Positions 47,701 to 59,713 of a stretch of 64,000 nucleotides of DNA are shown piece after piece; positions within the stretch are counted from its first letter, which is position 1, and each line of letters begins with the position of its first letter. A program made the translations under genes and the position numbers. The stretch comes from Cochliopodium minus (Eukaryota > Discosea > Himatismenida > Cochliopodiidae), in NCBI GenBank assembly GCA_024220525.1, contig JAMYWO010000049.1, forward strand, positions 65,534 to 129,533, written 5' to 3'. The notes beneath the pieces were generated by a model. The model was not told the origin of the DNA. It saw nothing but the letters and a program-made list of their open reading frames with translations, and did not search any database.

Positions 47701-50589
47701 ATTCCAGATGTCCTTAGCCATGTGACGCACAATTTGGTGATGTTGAACAACATCTCTTGTCTATTTTGAAGATTGTCAGGCAAAACCAAATCAAAAGAAG
47801 TTCCAGGCAAAGACAAAAAGGTCACATAGTTTGTTTTAATGTTGCAAGATCTAGTAACGACTTGCAGAAGATTGAACAAAACTGTCAAACTGTCTGAAGT
47901 CCAAAGTAACTGAGGAAATCTCTTCACCATCTCAACGATGTAACGATCAGAAGCCAATCTAACAGATACTTCTTTGTGACAAAAGTTGACAAGCAAGTAA
48001 ATGATTTCTTCGATCAACATTTTTTGTTTGAGGGAAGATGAATTGTCAATATCTTCTTCAAGCAAACTGTGGTCTCCAAAATGAGTCCCCAACATCAGAT
48101 GGATGTAATTGGCAAAGATTCTATCACACAAAGAAATGAGGAGGGGAAAGAAGGTGGCATTCAAAAGAGAGTTGTTCGAAATGTAATCAAAAATTTTAGA
48201 AAACTTGCCGCTGTATATTCTGATGCTCTCCAGTTTGTAAAAAGAAAGCAAATAAAAGTTTTGGACTGGAGTGAGTTTGTTGGCTTGATTGACCTTGTCT
48301 TTTTGATCAAACAAAGAAATCAGCAAAATACGAAAAGGAGAAAGATGTTCTTGGTGGGTTCTGTTTAGAATAGAGGATATCTCAGATTCACACTGTAAAT
48401 AAGAAGCAACAGAATCATTGATTATTGAAGGAGCATTCGCCGCAATACAAACACAAGCATCATACCTATTAAATAATCAATTTGTTTGAATCAAATTTAA
48501 ACTGAAAATTAATTTGAAGATAATACCAATCACTTGACCATTTCCCTCCCTCATTTGGAAATCCAAAAATAACACAATAATACCAAAATGTACTAAACAA
48601 TTCTTTTTGACATGAAATTTGTTTTGAAGTTTTTTTGTCCATTAACTCAGCAATGACAGGAAGCAAAACCTAATTAAAAAAAAATAAAATAAAATAAAAT
48701 AAAAAAGAAACAAAAATTTACCCCGACCGCACCAACACATGAATTAAGAGACTGAACAGGATTCCTTAAGATATCAGAAGATAACAATTGAAAGAGTTTA
48801 AGCAACCTTGTGAGCAAATCAGAACGGAGTGTAAGTGAATTGTTGACATTCTTGAAGTTCTTTGAAAGAAAGAAAAGAGTGTTGGAGACGGTGTTGAAAA
48901 TGTAAGGAGAACTGTTGTCGTTCAAGATAGATCTGTAAAGATTGGTAAAAAGCTCTATTACACCAGAATAAACATCGAAATCAATATCAGGGATGGAAAT
49001 GATTCTTGAGACTTCGTCTATGATAAGAGGATCAATGACAGTGTCCAAAGGGGATTTCAACTTGCTTGTTAATGATTCGACATTTTTCTTGATGAGTGCG
49101 GGGTGTCTTGATATGATAGGTGAGGTTGTGATCCTGGAGAATAAAGAAAGCATGAGCGAAAATCTCTTGTTTTCTGATTGCATTTCCTTTTCGTTTTCTT
49201 GCTTTAGCCTAAGATACTTGTTATGAGAATTAGAAATCTGAGAAGACATGGATAAGCAGATGCTTCTAAGAAACTGTTGAGTGTCCAAGTTTTCTTTTAG
49301 TTCTGTATGTGTTTCCACTATTTCTACTTCAGAAATACTCGTACTTTCATGAGAAGACTCTAAATTTCCAGAATTTTGTAAGATATCGCAAATAGCTTGA
49401 ATGACAAAATCGCTAAAGATAGGTTGATCAAATTGCATCAATTTTTGGAAAAGAAAAGTAGATAACGTATTGAAAAATTCGAGAATAAGCTTTGGATACT
49501 TCTGAGTAAGTCTCACTGCAGAATTTCCAATCTTTGTTAAAATAGAAAGAGTGGTTTGGTATTGTTTAGAGTTTGTTTCGCACTTCAAGTCCAATCTGTT
49601 TAAAAGATCCACCAAAAAATTAACAGTTTTGTCTCTGATTCTTTCATCCTTCAAAGAACAACTCACTTTTAGACTAACTGCAAAACAAAATGTCTCCCTA
49701 TAGTTCTCGAAGAGAATGTATTTATCTGCCAAGTCAGAATAGTCACCAAGTACTTCACTATCTTTCTCATTTAACTTTCTACACATTGAATCGAAGATGT
49801 TGAGTATTCTAACCTTATATAAGAAGGATTAAATAAGATATTGTTGAATGTATTATTTTTTTACTTCAGTGATTTCTTGTCTTTCTGATTCTTTCAACAA
49901 TGAGAATAATATCTCACTCATTTTTTTCATATGTTCCCCATGAAAAGATATCTTTGATTCAGAAAATGAATTCAAACATTGATTCATTATTTCTTTTTCT
50001 TTATCATTTATTGAATCTAATATGTTATTATGCATTAGTTATTTGTTTGATATAGGAATCTTCTTCAATATTTATTACCTTGAAAGAAATTAATCAGTTC
50101 TTTCATCAATGTATCATTTAATTCAGATGCATATTTATCATCTATTCTTTCTAAATTGATAGATAATGAACATAATTCCATCAATAGTTGTCCAAATGTT
50201 TCAGCTAAAGATATTACTAAGATTTATATTTTTAAATCAAAAAATGATTTACATGATGACAATTGGCTTCTTAATTCTTTATCAATCATCAAAAATTCCA
50301 AAGCAATAGGATGTAATAATCTCAAAAATTGAATCAATATCCTATTATCTTTTATTGTTGTGATTGAAAGCAATGATTTGAGGAAAAAGATCATCTTTTG
50401 TTTCCACTAATGAGTGAGGTTTGGGATAAAAGATAAATAAATTAATATCTCTTTCAAATTTTTTACCAATAATGGGCAATTATTGTTTTCTAATTTGCAT
50501 GAATCAAATAATTCTCTAAAATTTTCTGTATAGTTGAAATTATTCAATTCTTCTTGTTCCAATGGAGAAATCACCTTATTTTTCAACAT
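41758..50589 (-). CDS. Phosphatidylinositol 4-kinase, type III alpha
   Basis: Makes PI4P at the plasma membrane (Stt4/PI4KA family). The start is near 50589 and about fifteen exons follow; the largest is about 47200-44742. The long helical N-terminal region has no motifs I can name. The lipid-kinase part is diagnostic: [51 protein letters not shown]-like [24 protein letters not shown] (catalytic loop), [14 protein letters not shown], and the C-terminus [16 protein letters not shown]...NDIEY, matching the family end. In the exon 42425-42262 three shifts are needed: an extra T between HII and HIDFG, one shift after EMMQL, and a missing T before VDLMIKG. Because this enzyme is essential elsewhere, assembly error is the likelier cause. 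It is head-to-head with the FHA-PBZ gene, 125 bp apart. Confidence 0.92.
42000..42260. repeat. AAAAAT/AAAAAAT low-complexity intron
   Basis: The PI4K intron consists mostly of A5-8 tracts punctuated by single T. Similar tracts fill introns at 42560-42740 and 43000-43490. Confidence 0.85.
43137..43470. repeat. Diverged tandem duplication in a PI4K intron
   Basis: A roughly 180-bp block with the order TTGAAATAAAAATTAAAGAT, then AAAATATTAAAATAAAAAA, then GAAAAATGATAAAAAATAAA occurs at about 43139 and again at about 43318. Confidence 0.6.
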
Positions 50590-50713
50590 TATCAAAGTAA
50601 TTTTTTTTTATTTTTTCATTAAAACAAGAAGAATTGGAATATAATCATCACAACTTGAATATTGAATCATTTATAGTTTGAGGTAAACTTTTATTGTTCA
50701 TTTAAAAAAATTT
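50590..50713. promoter_or_regulatory. Presumed bidirectional promoter
   Basis: Only about 124 bp separates the divergent starts of PI4K (minus) and the FHA-PBZ gene (plus), so both promoters must lie here or in the coding regions. No specific motif can be claimed beyond AT-richness and T-tracts. Confidence 0.4.
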
Positions 50714-53532
50714 ATGAAAAAAAAAAAATTTGGAAAGGAAATGTTTGAAATTATCGCACCAAATAATGAAATAATAAAAGTTAAAGATGATCCCATAAAT
50801 ATTGGAAGAGGAACATATGGAGTAAACAGTAAAAAATGTAGCAGAAAACAAATTATACTTCAATATAACAAACAAAACCAAAAAATGACAATGAAAGTGG
50901 TAAATATAAATTCTCTTTTGAATATTTTATCTATATTTACTCAAATTATATTCATATCTTGTAATATTCATTTGGAATAATCATTTTTATAACCTTCCAA
51001 TCGAATTTTCTTGAAAAATTTGAAATTATTAGGAAGGAGTCAATCCATCAGTTATCAAAAGAGGAAATGATGATATAGTAATAGAGAAAAATGATGGATG
51101 GATAGAATTAAAAGATGGAGATAAGCTATATGTGCTGATAGACGATTCATACTTCACCATAAAAAAAATCGAAGAGAAAAAAGCTCCATCAAAGAATGAT
51201 ACAAAGACAAAAATAAACAAGAGAAAGATAGATGATGATGAAGATAATGACGAGGATAATAACAAAAATAACAAGAGATCAAAAGAAAAGGTGAAAGACA
51301 ATGAAAAAAACAATCAAAAGAAGAGAAAAGTAAATAAAAAGTCAGAAGATGAAGATAACGAAGATAACGAAGAAGAAGATGAAGTGAGAGACAACAGAAA
51401 TATGTGTAAATACGGTGCAAACTGTTTTAGGAAGAACGAGGATCATTTAAGAGAATACAAACACCCTCCTGGACACTTCTCCAACACAGGAAGTTCCAAA
51501 ACCCAAATATCTTTCTCGCAGCCTTCTGATATGAGAGTCACTCGATCCAAAACCGGATCTAGATCATCCTCTCCCAACAAAAGAAACAAGAAGAAAGAAG
51601 TGATTATGGATGAAGAATCCGATGAAGACGATTCTTTTAAAAAACCTTCTAACAACAAAGGAAAATCAAAAAACAAAAAAGATTATAAATCAAAGTAAAA
51701 AATTGTTTTATTTTATTTCAGTATTTATTTACAATTTAGTATTATTTTAAATAAATTTTTTAAAGTTTTTTCAATTTTTATTTCTTAGAAGCCAATCTCA
51801 AATTTTTAGTTCCACTCTTCCTGTCCTTTCGAGTATCCCCTTGAACGACTTCAGAATAGACATTCACAGAAGCAAAGTGAACCCCAAAAAGATCAAGATT
51901 GTGAAGAAAAAGGTGCAGGACGAGAACAGACCTAACACCATCGACCCTTCGCAAGACCTCCTCTATATGTCAGTGAGGGACGAGTCTCCCTTGTACCTAT
52001 CAAAATCTTTCTACATCAAAGAGACTTCAAACTCAAACAAAAATAAAAATATTAAAATTGAAAATAATGTTAATAATAATAAAAATAATAACAATAATAA
52101 AAATAATGATGATAATAATAACAATAACAATAAAAATAAGTATGACATCATTACTAATGAAAGTTACAAAAAACAAAAGAACAGGAACAGAGATTCCACT
52201 CCTCCTCTTGATGACCCCGGGACTCCTTCTTTGTCTGGCTCCCAAACCCCTCCCTTGTCTCCCAACTCCTCTCTTCTCATCCAAGCTAGTATCAGAGAAT
52301 CTCAGTTGGAAGATGAGAGAATCAAAAGGAAAAAAATCAATGATATGGATGATTCCTCTTCAGAACCCACTTCTCCATTGGATAGATCAAGGTAGATATT
52401 TTTTTTTGAAAACATCTTTTTTTTTATTTAATCTAAATTAATTATTTTTAAATTTTCTGAAATTATTTTTATATTCTCAAGATTTTTTAAATTTTTTTTG
52501 TTTTTTTAAAATCTAAATTAATTAATTTTTTTATTATTTTTAAATTATTTTGTACTATCTTTTTAAAATTACTTTTAAAAGATCTAGATCGGGTACTCCA
52601 GAAATAGATATTCCAAAACAACCTTCCAAAACATTCAACATTGCTATGTCAGACGAAGATGAAGATGACGAAGATAACTCCAGAACTCCTCCGATGTCTC
52701 CTGAGTTCAACATAAACACCTCATCCAACTCCCCAAACAATTCAAGCACAAAAAACACCTATATTTTGTTGTTACCCTCCATTTCTACCACTTCTTTGCT
52801 TTTCGATGCCAAAATTGCCGCCAAAATTTGCACTCCTTTGATTAACCAGTTTTTCCAGAAGTATAAAGAAGACAATTACAAAATTGTGTTTATTGATGAA
52901 GAAAAGAGAGTCACCCAATTGTTCCAAAAAGTAAAAAGAATTTTTAATAAAAAAAAATGATTTCATTTATTTTAATTTATTATAAATAATTTTATAATTT
53001 TATTTCAATTAATTTTGAAATCATTTTCTTAATTAAATTTTCATTTTAATTATAAATTATTTAATTTTTATTATAAATTATTTAATTTTTATTTCAATCA
53101 ATTTTTCTTTCCTTTTTAATAAAGAATATAAATGATGACAGATTCATTTGCAAAAACACGAATGATATTTTCTCTGTAGCCAAATCATTTGAACAACAAA
53201 AGAAAGTTCTCGTGTACGAATGTTGCTGGCGCTTCAAATCCATCTCGGGATCCATTAGCGGAAGTATTCCAGATGACATCAAATCCGATCTGCAACAAGA
53301 TATCAAAAAGCAACACAGAATCGGTCAAGAAGGACATTCTTACCGTTTAAACGTTGATAAAAACTCTCCGCTGTATAAAAACGAGAACATTTTTTCTGTC
53401 TTTTTTTCTATTGGTCCCAACATGTGCAAAAACAAGAGAGATTTTCACGAATCCTATGATACTGCTTCTCCTGTTCTTGAAAATTCTTACAAGAGTATTT
53501 TCGATGAGTTTTCAAAGATCATTCAATCTTAA
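50714..53532 (+). CDS. FHA-PBZ-macro-like protein (DNA-damage/poly-ADP-ribose reader)
   Basis: Exons 50714-50899, 51033-51694, 51789-52391, 52582-52930 and 53125-53532 join in phase. Residues 1-115 form an FHA domain (INIGRGTYG, then SRKQIILQ, then VNPSVI), which binds phosphothreonine. A Lys/Asp-rich linker with nuclear-localisation-like KKRK clusters follows. Next is a PBZ finger: CKYGANCFRKNEDHLREYKH (C-x5-C-x6-H-x5-H), the poly(ADP-ribose)-binding zinc finger of APLF and CHFR. A long disordered Ser/Pro and Asn region follows. The C-terminal roughly 200 residues end with FFSIGPNM, as in macro-like domains found with aprataxin/PNKP relatives. The inferred role is strand-break repair or signalling in the nucleus. 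The macro-like call is the least certain. Confidence 0.83.
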
Positions 53533-53611
53533 AAAAGAAAGAAAAAAAAAAGTTTGTTCATTGTTCGTTTTTTTGAATTATAAATAAATAATAAAAAAAT
53601 AATAAAAAAAA

Positions 53612-55103
53612 ATGAAAAATATTTTAAAGTGGAACAAAATCAATCCCAAACAAAATTTATTCAAATCTTCCTCCAACCTTGGGAAAAATTTACATCTTAA
53701 ATTCAAATTTAACAATAAATCTTTTTATTCTACCACTACGATTGGAAATTTTCAAGTAGAAAAAAAGAAAGGTAAAACTTTAATATTTCATCATTTAGAT
53801 ACAAGAATAAATAGATATTGTAAATCCAAAATGTTAAATTTATATATTCTATAAATTCCTTTTAGAAATTTATTATTTTTATTGATTATGGATGGATATA
53901 TGTTAATATAGCATACTCTATAATGTAATCTATATGTGATATAATTGATGTGAAGCCTTCATTCTTCAAGGCTATGCTATATTCAGTGATATATTAAATA
54001 TTCAAAAATAATTTAAAATGATTTCTATTTATAGATTATGCATTGATGATTTTGAATAGACCACCAGTACATGCATTGAATGTAGAAACATTGGGAGATA
54101 TAACCAAAACAATCAACTTCATCGAGGAAGATCCTGCAATGAAGGGAGTCATATTAACATCATCAACACCTGGTGTATTTTCTGGAGGATTGGATCTCAT
54201 TCAACTCATGAAATTCGATAGAAGGTCAAAAAAAAAAAAAAAAAATTTTTTTGTAAAGAGAAATTTAAGATTGAATTAATTTTTTTTTATTTTATCAGTC
54301 AAATGGAAAATTGGTACGAAATTTTTACTACTTCTTTGAAAACGTTGTCAAGTACAAGATTAAATTCCATCACTGCTATCAATGGGTAAAATAAAATTTT
54401 GAAATTTAAGATAGAAATAATTGTTTTTTACTTAAAATTTTTAAAACGAAATAGATCTAGCCCTGCAGGAGGAACTGTTTTAGCAAGTAAAAAAAAAAAC
54501 AATTTTTCTCAAAAATTTTAATTAATTTATTCTTAATATTTTTTTTTTCATAATTTAGTTTTGACAGACTATAGAGTTATGGCTCAAGGAAACTTTTACT
54601 TTGGGTTGAACGAAACATCCATTGGTTTACCAGTTCCAAAAGCAAGTAACACTTTTAAATAATCATTTTTTAATTTCAATTTTTTAATTTTAATTTTAAT
54701 TCTTGTATTTAATGTTAAAAATCATTTATTAATTTTGAATATTCGTTTAGTTTATGAAAGATATAAAATGGTTGTTGGAGAACGTAACGCTGAATGGTTT
54801 TTACTTACTGGAAAACTTTTTGTGGGAGAAGAATCAAAGAACGTCGGACTCGTTGATGAGATTGTCACCCAAGATCAATTGATTCCTCATTGCGAAAAGG
54901 TGATGACAAACTGGATAAATTCTACCGGTTACACTGTGGTCAGACAAACGAGAAACAACATTAAAAAGGATTTGGGTGATTTATTCGAATTCATGAGAGT
55001 CAATGAGAAGAAAGCTTTCTTGGATTTCTTTTTCCTTGAAGAATCAAGAGAAAGATTTAGAATTTTGTTTGAAAATCTCAAAAAGAAGAAAAAAACTGAA
55101 TAA
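53612..55103 (+). CDS. ECI1: Mitochondrial delta3,delta2-enoyl-CoA isomerase
   Basis: Interconverts 3-enoyl- and trans-2-enoyl-CoA so that unsaturated fatty acids can enter beta-oxidation. Exons are about 53612-53771, 54035-54224, 54299-54385, 54455-54486, 54559-54645 and 54751-55103. The first exon encodes a basic, Ser/Asn-rich, acid-poor leader of about 50 residues that looks like a mitochondrial presequence. The crotonase fold is clear: PVHALNVETL, GVILTSSTPGVFSGGLDL, ITAINGSSPAGGTVLA, DYRVMAQGNFYFGLNET and the late NVGLVDEIV. Order and spacing match ECI1/DCI rather than plain enoyl-CoA hydratase, because GLNET with Glu is the isomerase catalytic motif. It starts 80 bp after the previous stop on the same strand. 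Confidence 0.88.
53905..53983. repeat. Intronic inverted repeat with inner hairpin
   Basis: In intron 1 of the isomerase gene, AATATAGCATA (53905-53915) is the exact reverse complement of TATGCTATATT (53973-53983). Inside lies a second stem, GCCTT/AAGGC (53955-53959 with 53968-53972). This stretch is less A/T-homopolymeric than other introns. It could be a folded RNA or a small palindromic insertion. Confidence 0.6.
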
Positions 55104-55230
55104 AAAAAAAAACTTTGAAATGGAAAAAAAAAAATCTAAATTAATTTTTTATTTTTTATAAATATTTTTTTTTTTTAATTTTTTATGAATCGATTCTCGA
55201 GAAAAGGGAAACAAACAAAAAGTCACACAT

Positions 55231-56883
55231 TTACTTAAGAAAAGAAAACAAAAAATCAGAGGAAATTTGTGCTTTGAATTGGTAGAAATCAAAAAAGAAG
55301 TAACCAAACAAGTAATAAGTCCAAACGAGATACTTGCTTAGGTTAAGTTCAACACGTAAATAAAAGAAGAAAGATACAAATGCAAAGAACACAAATCCTT
55401 TTACGTACAACATGTAAGAGATACTGAAGAAGAGAGCCAAGGAGTACCAGAACAAGTGGGAGTACCATCTGATGATTCCCTTACGTTTGAGAGTCATCAA
55501 GAAAGCAGAACTTTGGATGGCAATCAAGGTATTGTAACCCAAATCATTCAATTTTTCCTATTTTTTTTTTTTTTTGAAATGAAAAAATTAATTGAATATT
55601 TATTTTTTATTTTATCCATTGATTTTTCGCAAATAAAAATATTATTCTTTTCTATCTTAACATGATAATTGAAATATGTGATATTCGATTAATAAATCTT
55701 CAGTTTATTTTATAAATTTTAAATTTTGCATATATTTTTATTTTAAAAGGAAATCTTACATCTAATACCAAATGAGAAGCTAATGCCATGAATTGATAAA
55801 ATGCAAAGAATAATTTCAATCCTTTCAATGATTTATCCTTGTTGTTAACTCTTACAGCAGTAACTCCTTGTGTTCCATATTTATAAGTGATAAAGTCAAC
55901 TACCAAGTGGATAGTGAGGATGAATGCAATCAATAAAGCTTGTCTAACCATGGGAGTCAACGAATTTATATATGTTGACATTCCAAACAACGATACACCA
56001 ACAGCTCTTCCTAATTGGAAAGGAGAATTAAATAATTTTTAAAAAATAAAAATTAATGAGAAAAATGAGAGGAAGAATAATTGATAAATATAAAAGATAT
56101 GGAATGGATATAAAGTAAATAGTACAAAGATCTCGATAATTGAAAATTTTGAATAATATTTTATAGTTTATTTTATAAAGACTTTGTAATATATTCTAGA
56201 TTGAATATATTAAATAAAATAAATATTTTATAATGGTTCTTTTACCAGAAAACACGATAGCATGTAATCTATATTCTTCATAGATAATGAGAGGATTGCT
56301 TTCTAATCTCTTTTCCAATACATGAAAGATCAAAGAAGAGAATGACAAAAGGAAATGTACCAATAAGGTGAGATAATCAATTAATTGTCCATCAAATCCC
56401 AATGTTCCATTTTTGAAGAAATAAGAATATCTATATGTGAATAATGCCAAACTAGTGAAGCCGAATATCTTGTGGAGAAAGTTTTTATCCTCCTTTGTTA
56501 CTAATTTCTCATATGCATGTTTAATTTGTGATTTGAAATCATTTGGTCTTCTTTCTTTTTTTGTAGTTGCTGTATTATCTGTATTTGCATCTTTGTTTGT
56601 AGTTGCATTTGTGCTTTGATTTTCTACAACGAGATATCTCTTCATGATCTCTTTGGCTTCTTCGCTGTGATTGATTTCATCGTATGCGGTTGTTAAATCT
56701 TTATCTTTATATTCTTGCAAAATTTCACTTCCACCAGGATGTTTTGAAAGAAATGATGCTATATTATATCTATAATGTTTTAAAATAAAAAAAAATTGAT
56801 TTTAGAATCAATCTCCATTCCGTTTAAAATATTTTATTTTACTTTTGCTTTTCATAAGTTACAAAGAATGCTTCACCACTCAT
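55231..56883 (-). CDS. Cytochrome-b5-like domain plus multi-pass membrane protein
   Basis: Exons 56883-56843, 56769-56246, 56010-55760 and 55557-55231 join in phase. Residues 1-60 hold the heme half of cytochrome b5: YNIASFLSKHPGG supplies one axial His, and EINHSEEAKEI supplies the second. The usual N-terminal beta-strand part of the fold (about 25-30 residues) is missing; the protein begins MSGEAFFVTYEKQ. A Thr/Asn/Lys linker follows, then about six to eight hydrophobic helices. No histidine boxes of desaturases or hydroxylases are seen, so a fatty-acid-modifying activity is not supported. It is a probable ER membrane protein of unknown function. The stop lies 128 bp from the isomerase stop (convergent). 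Confidence 0.75.
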
Positions 56884-57375
56884 TTTTTTATGCAAAATTT
56901 TAAAAGATGAAAATTAGAATTCGAGGTTTTTGATTTTTTTTTTTTTTTTTATTTTTTTCTTATTATTCTTTCTGTGATTTTGTAAATTTATTTAAAAAAT
57001 TAAATAAAAGTTTATAATCAAATGGAACTTGGAGTATAATAAATTGTGTTAGAATAGAATGGAATAGAATTGTTTTTTTTTTGGAAATAAATGAACTTTG
57101 AATTATTTAATTGAATTTGTTGATATATTTGATTAAAAAATTTAAGAGAATTAAAAAAAAGAATAAAAATAAAAAATAAAATTGAAAGAGGGAATATTTT
57201 AAAATTTGAAAGAGATAAAAACATCAAAATTTTGAATGAAAGATTTCAATGCAAATTTCATAATCTAAAATAAAGGAAAAGGAAGAAAAGAATTATGATA
57301 ATATAATAATTTAATGAAAATACAAATAAATAAAAGTTGGAAGGATAATGGAATGCATTATAATGTGTTATTGTA
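56884..57375. other. Intergenic
   Basis: AT-rich spacer between two minus-strand genes, with T- and A-tracts. Nothing recognisable. Confidence 0.5.
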
Positions 57376-59135
57376 TCACTTATTCAAGATATTGCTGAAT
57401 CCTGAATTAGAAGGAGCGGGCAAAAACAATACACGATCGAGAACAGAAGCTTTGGGAAGGAGAGAAAGATCGCTCCGTTCGATCTGAGGACAACAATCGA
57501 GGACAATTTCTACAAAATCCATATCAAAGTATCCAAGTTGAGCGCTATTCAATTCACATCCTTTTTTTAAATAAAAATTTAATAACGTTATAAAAAGAAA
57601 ATAATTCGAATTACCTTCTAATATCAGCTTTGATGAAGGACAATGTTTAGATAGGGATTTGATAAAAATGGGTTCTTCTAGTGGTTGAAACTTGACATGC
57701 AAAGTATGGATGAAAGGGATGAGATGGGAGTGGAAATCAATGTTTTTCTCGATGATGAGGGTGTTCAAGTTGATCAAGTGTTTTAATTCGTCCCCAATTA
57801 TCATTATTTGTTTCAAAGATCTTGCTCTTTCACTCATCAAAGGATCATCATTTGCAAAAGAGATCTAAAGTTTTTATAAAACAAGACGATTTCAAAAGAT
57901 AATTAAAAAGATAAAAAGATAATAGAAAAAAAGTTTTAATTAAAAAGATAAAAAAAAAGATATAAAAGGTTTTTTACATTTGAGCTTGTTTTTGAAAGAT
58001 GTAGGTATTTAAGAGAAACAGGAAATGACTTGAAAGATTGGCAATTAGTGAGAAAATAACTAAACTCGAGAGTCAAAGAAACAAGGTTGGAAGAGAGGTT
58101 GGGAAAATAGATCTTCTCTGGAATGTTCTCGTGAAACCTAGGATCGCTAGTAGCTTTGATGGTCAACTTTTGTAAATTGCAGAAAGAAAAATCTTGAATC
58201 AGAGTCAAAATTAGCTCGATGGGATTAGTAGAATCTTCCCAATAAATAGACCTCAAATTCTGAGAAGCTTTGGAAAACTCATCAATGTTAATTTTTTTCT
58301 TAAAGAATTTTGGGGAAGAACAAAACCCTATTTCTTCCAATTGATTATAAAACTTGAGGATTTGAAAGTAAACATTCAAAGAAATATCAATCTTCTTCAA
58401 AAAAAAGGACTTTAAATTTTTTTCTTTGGTGATTGTAAACTCGTTTTCTAGTTTGGAGTCTGGCAACAATCTTAGTGTAAGATGTTTTATTTCCGAATTG
58501 ATACAATCTAATTCAGGGATCACTTTTTTGAATTGCAAGATGAGATGGAAGTTTTTGTTGTTGGGTTTTATTTGTTCGAGTGTTTCTTTTGTTGCTTCGA
58601 ATATTTGGAGCTCTTTTATGCGAAATGGATATTCTATGATCTTCTCTGTTTTTGTTCTTACGAACTTTAATGTTTCGAGCCTCAAATTTTTTGTTTTGTC
58701 CATTTTCATCAATTTTTCGTAAAAATGATTCATTTTATCCCATTTCAAATCAAAAAATTCCAATCTCTTTAATATTATAAATTAATTTCATGAAATTAAT
58801 TTAGACAAGAAGAAAATGAAAAAATAATTATATATTTTAAATCGTAATAACCGAAGAGGTTGCCAATGATATTTGTTATTTTTACCTTTATTGTTGTATA
58901 TGCTATTTCATTCCATTTTCTGTTTCATATTTTTGATTATTTTCAAAATATATTATTTTTATTCAATTATTTTTACTTGCATACAAGAGTGACCATATTC
59001 CATGAATTACTCATGGCATATCCCATCCATTCTTCAATTAATTTGTCTCTATTGTCTAATATCTCGAATAAATAGGAAAATATCATTTGCCATATAACTT
59101 TTGGCAGGATAGGAAAAGGGGTATCCTTGAAATGT
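57376..59135 (-). CDS. F-box/leucine-rich-repeat-like protein
   Basis: A first exon at about 59135-58980 reads PFPILPKVIWQMIFSYLFEI...SWNMVTLVC, an F-box-like start (LPxxIxxxIFxYL). After an intron, the exon of about 58770-57977 has irregular leucine-rich stretches (IKELQIFEA, IKHLTLRLLP, LVSLTLEF, LKYLHLS); two further exons (about 57866-57617 and 57561-57376) continue the pattern and end NILNK. The pattern is that of F-box/LRR or FNIP-like substrate receptors of SCF ubiquitin ligases in protists. The true start is unresolved; no good ATG lies just before the F-box segment, so a further 5' exon may exist in 59140-59600. Confidence 0.65.
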
Positions 59136-59713
59136 GAATGATAATTGTAATTTTTAAAAGATATTCTAATAATAAAGGATATAAGGATATATTCATATTA
59201 AAAATATATATATTTGTTTACCATTTATTATTGTGAAGTTAAATTGTGTTAATGATATTTATGATTTCAATATTCTATTTGAATGGACGATAAATAAAGG
59301 AACTATAAGCTTTTTTTTTTTTTTGAATACACTGAATTGTTTTTATTTTTTTTTATTGAATAGAATAAAATTAATTAAGGTTTAGAGACTGTCAATGAAA
59401 GGATTCATTTTGAGGTTTACTTGTAAGAAAGTAATTTTTTCAGTCAATCTGAATTAAATTTTCTTTTTTTAAATAATTTCTGTTAACAGAAAATATGAAA
59501 CAAAAATAAGAATAAAAAAAAAATGATAACAAGCCATGGTCCAAGGTCAATTTGAATTCAATATTAGAAATATAAAACGATCAAAATATTTACATAAACC
59601 TTTTATAAATTTTATAAATTTAGAGGAAATAATATTATTTCCTTTTCATATATAATTTTACCTTTCTTCCATCAACCCAAAATTTAAAAATTTAAAACAA
59701 TAATAATAGAGGA
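59136..59713. other. Intergenic or 5' exons not resolved
   Basis: Head-to-head region between the F-box/LRR-like gene and the kinase gene. First exons of either may lie here (an ATG near 59536 on the plus strand is a weak candidate for the kinase), but I cannot support one. Confidence 0.4.
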
